Of a DNA stretch of 5,503 bases, positions 1 to 4,977 are shown piece by piece; the first letter of the stretch is position 1, and each line of letters begins with the position of its first letter. Made by a program: the position numbers and the translations under genes. A model generated the notes under the pieces. That model did not search any database. It saw nothing but the letters and a program-made list of their open reading frames with translations, and was not told the DNA's origin. The DNA is from Limnohabitans sp. (GTDB lineage Bacteria > Pseudomonadota > Gammaproteobacteria > Burkholderiales > Burkholderiaceae_C): the NCBI GenBank assembly GCA_024641725.1, contig JAHECM010000035.1, positions 1 through 5,503 on the forward strand, written 5' to 3'.

Positions 1-559
1 CGCCTTTTTTGCGCCATTCGTGCGCGCCAATCAGGCCTTGCAGGGCTTGCAGGGACACGAGGTTCGACGCGTGTTCGGCGCTGCCCCAGGCTTCGGTGCA
101 GGCGGTGAGCACATCGGGTGCGCGTCGCAGGGCGATGCGCCATTGGGCGTCCAACTCGATGATGAGGTTGCCCAAGATGCGGCTGCGTTGCGCCTGAGTT
201 TTGCGGTGCGCGTGAAACAGGGCGGACAGCGCTTGCGGACTTGGGCCCCCTTTGGGCGTGGGGCTTGGCGCTGGCGCCTTGGCGGCTTTTTTGCCTTTGC
301 CGACTTTGGCTGCCAGGGCCGTTTTGTCTATGGCTTTTTCGACCCCGCGGCTGAGCGCTTGCAGCAGCAGCTTGGCGTTTTGGAAGTCGCCGCGCCACAG
401 CAGGCCCGTGCCCTCGCACACCAAGCGGTAGGCCGCGTCGGCGCTGAGGGTGTCGTCCACCACTTGCACGCGTTTGGGGGCGGGGGCGGCGTTTTCAGAA
501 ATCCAGTTGGAGGAGTGGCTGACGTCACCGTCTTGCCAGTGAATGGGTTGTGTTTGCAT
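1..559 (-). CDS. Probable class I SAM-dependent methyltransferase, N-terminal part (gene cut by window edge)
   Basis: The frame is open from an ATG at 559 to the left edge and gives 186 residues without a stop; the C-terminal part is missing. The visible part begins MQTQPIHW and has SENAAPAPKRV near residue 21, DDTLSADAAYRLVCEGTGLLWRGDFQNA around 35-62, a Lys/Ala/Pro-rich low-complexity linker at about 72-108, a conserved-looking LRRAPDV at 144-150, and LQGLIGAHEWRKKG at the end. From memory this N-terminal pattern belongs to a Burkholderiales protein family whose second half is a Rossmann-type methyltransferase domain with a DxGTGTG motif. That domain would lie outside the window, so the enzymatic call rests on family resemblance, not on a visible SAM motif. 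No in-frame start lies within the roughly 70 bases upstream that I checked, and the Shine-Dalgarno match is poor. The gene lies 137 bases after the HAD gene on the same strand. I see no convincing terminator in that gap, so read-through from prfC is possible. Substrate unknown. Confidence 0.6.
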   Translation of the reverse strand, partial: MQTQPIHWQDGDVSHSSNWISENAAPAPKRVQVVDDTLSADAAYRLVCEGTGLLWRGDFQNAKLLLQALSRGVEKAIDKTALAAKVGKGKKAAKAPAPSPTPKGGPSPQALSALFHAHRKTQAQRSRILGNLIIELDAQWRIALRRAPDVLTACTEAWGSAEHASNLVSLQALQGLIGAHEWRKKG

Positions 560-696
560 GGAGGACCAGGGTGTGTGGGCGGTGGCGACATCGCAAGGCG
601 CGCCAAGACGTGGCAGTCTAGGGCATCCGGATGGTTTCGCCGCGTGTGCGGTGACTAAATTTGGCGTTTGCCCTTGGGCAGGAGATTGTGCAGGCG

Positions 697-1485
697 TTAT
701 GGCTGTAGCAAGTGCTCAAGCATGCGCTGCGCCATTTGGGCAAACCCCGCGCCGCGTTCACCCGGGGTGATGTAGCGCGGCGGATGGCTGAGCTGCGACT
801 CAAAGCGCCGAATGTTGGCCACGCCAATGCTGTTGGCAAAGTGCTGAAACATGACCTGGTCGTTGGTGGAGTCGCCCACATAGACCCAGCGGTCGATTTC
901 AGCGTCGAGGTCGCGGCCCCACAGTTGGCGCACGATCCAGCGGGCACCGGCCAATTTGTCGTGCTGGCCATACCAGCCGTTGATGTGGATGCTGCTGACC
1001 GTGGCGGTCATGCCAGCAGCTTGCATGGCGTGAACCACGGCCTCGATGGCAGCTTGTGGCAAATGGGTGAATTCGCTGTGGTCGATGGCGATGTCGGTCT
1101 CGCGCCCGGCGCTGTCTTGCGAGCGGCGTGCGCCTGGGATGGTGTGCTCAATGTGGGCCAGCACTTGCTGCATGCGTGCCATGTTGGCGTAGCGTGTGGC
1201 GGCGTCTTGTTGGTAGCGTTTGTGCAGCACTTGCCCCGGTTTGTGCACCATCGCCACAGCGCCGTTCTCCGCCACGATGGCGTCCACGGGCCAGCTTTGG
1301 ACAAAGGGCTCGCTCCAGCCCACAGGCCGCCCGGTGATGGGCACCACCAGCAAGCCAGCGGCTTTCAGGTCGGCCAGCGCCTGCAGTGCGTCAGGTGTGA
1401 TGGCCCCGTCGGTGGTCAGGGTGTCGTCAATGTCTGTGAAGACGCCGATGATGTCTTTGGGGTGCCAGACCCTCAGGGCTTGCAT
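697..1485 (-). CDS. HAD superfamily (subfamily IIB, Cof/sucrose-phosphatase-like) phosphatase, substrate unknown
   Basis: 262 residues, probably a cytoplasmic Mg-dependent phosphohydrolase. All four HAD motifs are visible. Motif I is FTDIDDTLT, with nucleophile Asp18 and acid Asp20. Motif II is VVPITGRP, with Thr51. Motif III is Lys177 in GQHDKLAG. Motif IV is YVGDSTNDQVMF, with Asp205 and Asp209. The long segment between motifs II and III (VAENGA at about 71-76 up to SSIHINGWYG at 164-173) is where the C2 cap of subfamily IIB sits. The IHINGW stretch recalls sucrose-phosphate and mannosyl-3-phosphoglycerate phosphatases, but the substrate cannot be read from the sequence. I chose the ATG at 1485 because it puts motif I about 17 residues from the N-terminus, as is usual. 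A longer in-frame start at 1596 would add 37 low-complexity residues that overlap the prfC end. The start is 5 bases after the prfC stop and has no good Shine-Dalgarno, which suggests translational coupling. The stop is TAA at 699-697. Confidence 0.85.
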   Translation of the reverse strand: MQALRVWHPKDIIGVFTDIDDTLTTDGAITPDALQALADLKAAGLLVVPITGRPVGWSEPFVQSWPVDAIVAENGAVAMVHKPGQVLHKRYQQDAATRYANMARMQQVLAHIEHTIPGARRSQDSAGRETDIAIDHSEFTHLPQAAIEAVVHAMQAAGMTATVSSIHINGWYGQHDKLAGARWIVRQLWGRDLDAEIDRWVYVGDSTNDQVMFQHFANSIGVANIRRFESQLSHPPRYITPGERGAGFAQMAQRMLEHLLQP

Positions 1486-1490
1486 GGGCT

Positions 1491-3119
1491 TCAGCCGGCT
1501 GACCCCAGCGCCAAGCCCGCGTGCTCGCGCAGTGGGTGGAAGTGGATCTTGGGAAAGCGCTCTTGCGCCAGCCGCACGTCGTAAGGGCTGGTGCACAGAT
1601 ACGCCAGGGTGCCTGCCGCGTCGAGTGACATGCGTTGCGGGTAGGCGTTGGTGAACTCGCGCAGTTCAGCCGGGGTGTTGGCCGTGATCCAGCGGGCGCC
1701 GGTGTACTGGCAGCCTTCGAGGCGCACATCGCAGTCGTATTCGGCTTTGAGGCGGTGCTGCACGACTTCGAACTGCAGCTGCCCGACCGCGCCCAGCAGC
1801 ATGGGGCCGCCGATTTCGGGTTTGAAGACCTGGATCGCACCTTCTTCGCCGAGTTGGTCGAGGCCGGTTTGCAGTTGTTTGGTGCGCAGCGGGTTCTTCA
1901 AAATCACGGTCATGAAGAGTTCGGGCGCAAAAAACGGCAAGCCGGTGAATTGCAGGTTGGCCCCGTCGGTGATGGTGTCGCCCAGCTGCACGCCGCCGTG
2001 GGTGGTGAAGCCGATGATGTCGCCCGCGTAGGCTTCGTCCACGGCCTCGCGGCGCTGCGAGAGGAAGGTCACCACGCTGGTGGGGCGCAGTTCTTTGGCG
2101 GTGCGCTGCACTTTGAGCTTCATGCCGGGGGTGTATTTGCCCGAGGCCATGCGCACAAAGGCGATGCGGTCGCGGTGGTTGGCGTCCATATTGGCCTGGA
2201 CCTTGAACACCACCCCCGAAAACGCGCTGTCTTCGGGCTGGATTTCTTTGACCACGGGTTGCTTGTTGACCAGCAAGTTGCTGGTGCGGGGCTTGGGCGC
2301 GGGGGCCAGGTCGACTAGGGCGTCGAGCACCTCCATCACGCCGAAGTTGTTGACGCCCGAGCCAAAGAACACGGGGGTTTGTTGGCCTGCCAAAAAGGCT
2401 TCGGGGTCAAAGGTGGGTGATGCGCCGGTGGCCAGCTCCATGCTGTCCATGGCGGTTTGCCATTCCAGGCCAAAGCGCTCGGCCAGCTGGCTTTGTTCGG
2501 TGAGCGCAATGGTTTCAAAGTCTTGCGGCAGGCGTTCGCTGCCGGAGTCGAACACGGTCATGGCCTGGGTGCGCAGGTTGACGATACCGCCAAACGATTT
2601 GCCCTGGCCGACGGGCCAGGTCATGGGTACGCAGGGCATGCCCAGCTCGCGCTCGACTTCGTCCAAGATGTCGAGCGGGTCGCGCACTTCGCGGTCCATT
2701 TTGTTCACAAACGTGATGATGGGCGTGTCGCGCTGTCGGCACACTTCAATCAGGCGGCGGGTTTGTGCTTCCACACCGTTGGCCGCGTCAATGACCATCA
2801 GCGCCGAGTCCACGGCCGTCAGCACGCGGTAGGTGTCCTCGCTGAAGTCTTTGTGGCCGGGGGTGTCGAGCAGGTTGATGACGTGGTCGCGGTAGAGCAT
2901 CTGCATGACCGAGCTGGCCACCGAGATGCCCCGCTGCTTTTCAATCTCCATCCAGTCGCTGGTGGCGTGGCGCGAGGCCTTGCGTGCCTTGACCGAGCCG
3001 GCGATTTGGATCGCACCCGAGAACAGCAGCAGCTTTTCGGTCAGCGTGGTTTTGCCCGCGTCGGGGTGGGAAATGATGGCAAAAGTCCGGCGGCGCCGGG
3101 TTTCAGAGGCGTAAGTCAC
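1491..3119 (-). CDS. prfC: Peptide chain release factor 3 (RF3)
   Basis: 542 residues (E. coli RF3 has 529). RF3 is a ribosome-associated translational GTPase that recycles RF1 and RF2 after peptide release. The G motifs are clear. G1 is SHPDAGKTT at 17-25, the G2-region RGIS is at 63-66, G3 is DTPGH at 85-89 and G4 is NKMD at 139-142. RF3-specific blocks include HATSDWMEIEKQRGISV, DFSEDTYRVLTAVD and VQANMDANHRDRIAF (domain II), and the C-terminal LAQERFPKIHFHPLREHAG. The protein ends about ten residues beyond the REH that is near the end of E. coli RF3. The start is GTG at 3119. It gives MTYASETRRRRTFAII, which aligns with the family N-terminus. No ATG is in frame just upstream, and only a weak GGA lies about 10 bases before the start. 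The gene leads a minus-strand unit with the HAD gene 5 bases behind it and is divergent from ahcY. All key GTPase residues look intact. Confidence 0.97.
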   Translation of the reverse strand: MTYASETRRRRTFAIISHPDAGKTTLTEKLLLFSGAIQIAGSVKARKASRHATSDWMEIEKQRGISVASSVMQMLYRDHVINLLDTPGHKDFSEDTYRVLTAVDSALMVIDAANGVEAQTRRLIEVCRQRDTPIITFVNKMDREVRDPLDILDEVERELGMPCVPMTWPVGQGKSFGGIVNLRTQAMTVFDSGSERLPQDFETIALTEQSQLAERFGLEWQTAMDSMELATGASPTFDPEAFLAGQQTPVFFGSGVNNFGVMEVLDALVDLAPAPKPRTSNLLVNKQPVVKEIQPEDSAFSGVVFKVQANMDANHRDRIAFVRMASGKYTPGMKLKVQRTAKELRPTSVVTFLSQRREAVDEAYAGDIIGFTTHGGVQLGDTITDGANLQFTGLPFFAPELFMTVILKNPLRTKQLQTGLDQLGEEGAIQVFKPEIGGPMLLGAVGQLQFEVVQHRLKAEYDCDVRLEGCQYTGARWITANTPAELREFTNAYPQRMSLDAAGTLAYLCTSPYDVRLAQERFPKIHFHPLREHAGLALGSAG

Positions 3120-3188
3120 AAAGGGGTCCAGATCAGGAACGCGCAGCAGGGGCGCACGGCAGGCGACCGAGGGGCCGCGATGGGAGAG

Positions 3189-3194
3189 ATTTTA
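3189..3194 (-). promoter_or_regulatory. Candidate -10 box for prfC
   Basis: On the minus strand this reads TAAAAT, five of six matches to TATAAT, about 70 bases before the prfC GTG. A start near 3182 would give a 5' leader of about 60 bases. No good -35 hexamer is found 16-18 bases upstream. A small inverted repeat, TGTGG-ATG-CCACA (3198-3210), lies in the spacer. This is the most AT-rich spot in the region between the divergent genes, which is the main argument for it. Confidence 0.3.
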
Positions 3195-3245
3195 CTTTGT
3201 GGATGCCACACACCCGGGCGACGGCTCGTGGACTGCGGGCGTTCC

Positions 3246-3272
3246 ATCGCGGCGAGGGCGCCGCTCCTACAG
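3246..3272 (-). repeat. REP-like extragenic palindrome with GTAG foot
   Basis: On the minus strand the element reads CCTGTAGGA, then GCGGCG, loop CCCT, and CGCCGC followed by GAT. That is a perfect 6-bp stem (3249-3254 with 3259-3264) around a 4-base loop, preceded by the foot TGTAGGA (3265-3271). The combination of a GTAG foot, a GAGCGGC-type stem and a trailing GCGAT is the architecture of REP sequences known from Pseudomonas and related proteobacteria. Such elements are moved by REP-associated tyrosine transposases (RAYT). It sits between genes, as REPs do. Only one copy is present in the window, so its repetitive nature in the genome is inferred from the motif alone. Confidence 0.55.
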
Positions 3273-3298
3273 GGGGGAACAGGTCGCGCTAAAGGCCG

Positions 3299-3338
3299 CG
3301 CAAATGACCACGCAAATGACCGCGCCCTCGGCGGTCAT
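3299..3338. repeat. Direct plus inverted repeat cluster upstream of the ahcY -10 (possible operator)
   Basis: CGCAAATGACC occurs twice in tandem, at 3299-3309 and 3311-3321, with a 12-base period. The second copy continues into ATGACCGC (3316-3323), which is mirrored exactly by GCGGTCAT (3331-3338) after 7 bases. This makes an 8-bp dyad centred on 3327. There are therefore three ATGACC half-sites, two direct and one inverted. The dyad centre is about 34 bases before the predicted transcription start and covers the place where a -35 box should be, so binding of a dimeric regulator there is plausible. The regulator is unknown; I do not recognise the motif with certainty. Confidence 0.4.
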
Positions 3339-3348
3339 CCCTTGCCTT

Positions 3349-3354
3349 TATAAT
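3349..3354 (+). promoter_or_regulatory. -10 box of the ahcY promoter
   Basis: A perfect TATAAT. Transcription would start about 7 bases downstream, near 3361, which is just before the 5' strand of riboswitch stem P1 at 3362. This agreement between promoter and RNA element strengthens both calls. No recognisable -35 hexamer exists at 15-18 bases spacing (the sequence there is CCTCGG or similar). The promoter may therefore depend on a protein bound at the upstream dyad, or be weak. Confidence 0.7.
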
Positions 3355-3361
3355 CACGCCA

Positions 3362-3444
3362 TTCCGAGGAGCGTTGCAGCGCCCACCAGCCCACAAGCTG
3401 GCAGCAGGCGTGAGGCTCGGAACCTTCAACCAGCAACGACGCTC
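3362..3444 (+). promoter_or_regulatory. S-adenosylhomocysteine (SAH) riboswitch aptamer
   Basis: This is the leader of ahcY, where SAH riboswitches are classically found, and it carries their conserved core. Stem P1 is TTCCGAG (3362-3368) with CTCGGAA (3416-3422), a perfect 7-bp match. The 5' core GAGCGTTGC (3369-3377) pairs with downstream bases as the pseudoknot helix: GAGCG with CGCTC (3440-3444), and TTGC with GCAA (3433-3436), leaving CGA unpaired. The inner arm is GCGCC (3379-3383) with GGCGT (3407-3411), followed by CCAGC (3386-3390) with GCTGG (3397-3401) and a 6-base loop. The hallmark strings CGAGGAGCG, GAGGCTCGGAA and CAACGACGCTC are all present. Members of this class turn expression on when SAH, the substrate of AhcY, builds up. 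I worked out the pairing by eye. Confidence 0.93.
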
Positions 3445-3474
3445 ATCCACACGACGTGCGGTGAGCCTGTTTTT
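3441..3474 (+). terminator. Riboswitch expression platform: intrinsic-terminator-like hairpin
   Basis: A hairpin forms from GCTCA (3441-3445) with TGAGC (3462-3466), then CC (3447-3448) with GG (3460-3461), an A/C mismatch, and CAC (3450-3452) with GTG (3456-3458) around the loop GAC. One T (3446) is bulged. Three bases after the stem comes a run of five T (3470-3474). The 5' arm shares GCTC (3441-3444) with the aptamer's pseudoknot strand, so aptamer and terminator cannot form together. When SAH is bound the aptamer would hold these bases and let polymerase pass into ahcY; without SAH the hairpin would stop it. The T-run is short and the stem has defects, so termination may be partial. Confidence 0.6.
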
Positions 3475-3498
3475 CAAAACCAGTGTCTTCGCCCTCGC

Positions 3499-3515
3499 GT
3501 GTGGTTCAACCACAC
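3499..3515 (+). other. Hairpin just upstream of the ahcY ribosome binding site
   Basis: GTGTGG (3499-3504), loop TTCAA, CCACAC (3510-3515) forms a 6-bp perfect stem ending 6 bases before the GGAG at 3522. No T-run follows, so it is not a terminator. A competing helix, CAGTGT (3481-3486) with ACACTG (3512-3517), uses the same 3' strand. The pair could tune access to the ribosome binding site or RNA stability; its role is not shown by sequence. Confidence 0.45.
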
Positions 3516-3521
3516 TGCTTT

Positions 3522-3525
3522 GGAG
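3522..3525 (+). promoter_or_regulatory. Ribosome binding site of ahcY
   Basis: GGAG lies 7 bases before the ATG at 3533, a standard Shine-Dalgarno position. It settles the start of ahcY against the longer in-frame reading that would begin with TTG at 3374 inside the riboswitch. Confidence 0.8.
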
Positions 3526-3532
3526 CGCAAAC

Positions 3533-4966
3533 ATGAATGCACCTTTGAAAACCGCCGTCAACGTCGACAGCATCATTGCCGACATCGGCCTGGCCGATTG
3601 GGGCCGCAAAGAAATCAAAATCGCCGAGACCGAAATGCCCGGTTTGATGGCCATCCGCGACGAGTTCGCCAAGGCCCAGCCTTTGAAAGGCGCGCGCATC
3701 ACCGGCTCGCTGCACATGACCATCCAAACGGCGGTGCTGATCGAGACCTTGCAAGCCTTGGGCGCCAACGTGCGTTGGGCGTCTTGCAACATTTTCTCGA
3801 CCCAAGACCATGCTGCAGCTGCCATTGCCGCAGCCGGTACGCCGGTGTTTGCCATCAAGGGCGAAACCCTGGCCGACTATTGGGATTACACCCACCGCAT
3901 TTTCGACTTCGGCCACGCAGGCAGCGAAGGCGAAGGCCCCAACATGATCTTGGACGACGGCGGCGATGCCACCTTATTGATGCACTTGGGCAAGCGCGCT
4001 GAAACCGACGCCAGCCTGATCGCCAACCCCACCAGCGAAGAAGAAACCTGTTTGTTCAACGCCATCAAAGCCAAATTGGCTGTGGACCCCACTTGGTACA
4101 GCCGCAAAGGCGCGCACATCATTGGCGTGACCGAAGAAACCACCACCGGCGTGTTGCGCCTGAACGAAATGGCCGCCAAGGGCAGCCTGATGTTCCGCGC
4201 CATCAACGTGAACGACTCGGTGACCAAGAGCAAGTTCGACAACCTGTACGGCTGCCGCGAATCCTTGGTCGATTCGATCAAGCGCGCGACCGACGTGATG
4301 ATCGCTGGCAAAGTCGCTTGTGTGGCCGGTTACGGCGACGTGGGCAAAGGCTCGGCCCAAGCCTTGCGCGCCTTGAGCGCCCAAGTGTGGGTGACCGAGA
4401 TCGACCCGATCAACGCCTTGCAAGCCGCCATGGAAGGCTACAAAGTGGTCACCATGGAATACGCCGCCGACAAGTGCGACATTTTCGTGTCGGCCACGGG
4501 CAACAAGAACGTGATCCGCTACGAGCACATGGCCGCCATGAAAGACGAAGCCATCGTTTGCAACATCGGGCACTTCGATAATGAAATCGATGTGGCTGCG
4601 TTGGAAAAGTGCAAGTGGGACGAGATCAAGCCCCAAGTCGACCACGTCATCTTCCCTGATGGCAAAAAGATCACCTTGTTGGCCAAAGGTCGTTTGGTGA
4701 ACTTGGGTTGCGCCACCGGCCACCCCAGCTTTGTGATGAGCTCGAGCTTTGCGAACCAAACGATCGCTCAGATCGAGTTGTTCACCAAGCAAGACCAATA
4801 CGAAGCCGGCAAGGTCTATGTGCTGCCTAAGCACCTCGACGAAAAAGTGGCCCGTTTGCACCTCAAGAAAGTCGGCGCTCAGCTGACCGAACTGACCGAC
4901 GAGCAAGCCGCTTACATCGGCGTGTCTAAAAACGGCCCTTACAAGGCCAACACTTACCGCTACTGA
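3533..4966 (+). CDS. ahcY: Adenosylhomocysteinase (S-adenosyl-L-homocysteine hydrolase)
   Basis: 477 residues, cytoplasmic and NAD-dependent. The enzyme reversibly splits SAH into adenosine and homocysteine, relieving product inhibition of methyltransferases and feeding methionine synthesis. Visible signatures are GARITGSLHMT at 53-63, the first family signature RWASCNIFSTQDHAAAAI at 81-98, and KGETLADYWDYTHRIFDF at 109-126. The segment of about 40 residues after GPNMILDDGGDATLLMHLG (to PTWYS at 190) contains the insertion typical of many bacterial enzymes. The NAD-binding signature VACVAGYGDVGKGSAQA is at 261-277, LGCATGHPSFVMS at 391-403, and the C-terminal lysine/tyrosine tail GPYKANTYRY at 468-477. 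No key residue seems missing. The start follows a good GGAG ribosome binding site and gives MNAPLKTAV. Expression is expected to be governed by the SAH riboswitch in the leader, that is, induced by its own substrate. It is followed after 11 bases by tlyA. Confidence 0.98.
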   Translation: MNAPLKTAVNVDSIIADIGLADWGRKEIKIAETEMPGLMAIRDEFAKAQPLKGARITGSLHMTIQTAVLIETLQALGANVRWASCNIFSTQDHAAAAIAAAGTPVFAIKGETLADYWDYTHRIFDFGHAGSEGEGPNMILDDGGDATLLMHLGKRAETDASLIANPTSEEETCLFNAIKAKLAVDPTWYSRKGAHIIGVTEETTTGVLRLNEMAAKGSLMFRAINVNDSVTKSKFDNLYGCRESLVDSIKRATDVMIAGKVACVAGYGDVGKGSAQALRALSAQVWVTEIDPINALQAAMEGYKVVTMEYAADKCDIFVSATGNKNVIRYEHMAAMKDEAIVCNIGHFDNEIDVAALEKCKWDEIKPQVDHVIFPDGKKITLLAKGRLVNLGCATGHPSFVMSSSFANQTIAQIELFTKQDQYEAGKVYVLPKHLDEKVARLHLKKVGAQLTELTDEQAAYIGVSKNGPYKANTYRY

Positions 4967-4977
4967 GTCCCTAGGGC

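Larger units (their letters stand above)
3120..3361. other. Divergent intergenic region between prfC and the ahcY leader
   Basis: No coding sequence is supported here. The reading frames that cross it are extensions of antisense shadows of prfC and ahcY. From left to right it holds GC-rich prfC leader DNA (3120-3188), a candidate prfC -10, a REP-like palindrome (3246-3272), a direct and inverted repeat cluster (3299-3338), and the ahcY -10 box (3349-3354). Confidence 0.7.

Noticed and set aside
624..633. Perfect palindrome CATCCGGATG between the HAD and methyltransferase genes
   Set aside because: It is ten bases without a loop and a single copy. It could be chance in GC-rich DNA, and there is no supporting promoter geometry.
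20..658. Plus-strand open frame of 212 residues at the left edge
   Set aside because: It is antisense to the 1-559 minus-strand gene, whose translation shows family-like blocks. The plus-strand product is Gly/Ala/Val-rich and featureless.
670..682. Palindrome TGCCCTTGGGCA after the HAD stop, considered as a terminator
   Set aside because: The stem is only 4-5 bp and no T-run follows on the minus strand.
712..1584. Long plus-strand open frame opposite the HAD gene (and similar ones at 1635-2318 and 2457-3353 opposite prfC)
   Set aside because: These are antisense shadows produced by GC-rich codon bias. They show no domains, and the opposite strand encodes well-known proteins.
1486..1596. Longer start of the HAD phosphatase at 1596
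   Set aside because: It would overlap the prfC 3' end by about 105 bases and add residues of no recognisable family pattern. The ATG at 1485 gives the normal position of motif I.
3374..3532. Possible 53-residue N-terminal extension of AhcY starting with TTG at 3374
   Set aside because: The stretch is the riboswitch and its expression platform. A good GGAG precedes the ATG at 3533, and the protein from there has the family's normal N-terminus and length.
3974..4906. 310-residue minus-strand open frame opposite ahcY
   Set aside because: It is the exact antisense of adenosylhomocysteinase, rich in Val, His and Gly as such shadows are, with no recognisable domain.
4969..4976. CCCTAGGG palindrome between ahcY and tlyA
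   Set aside because: It is too short for a terminator or operator, and no T-run follows.
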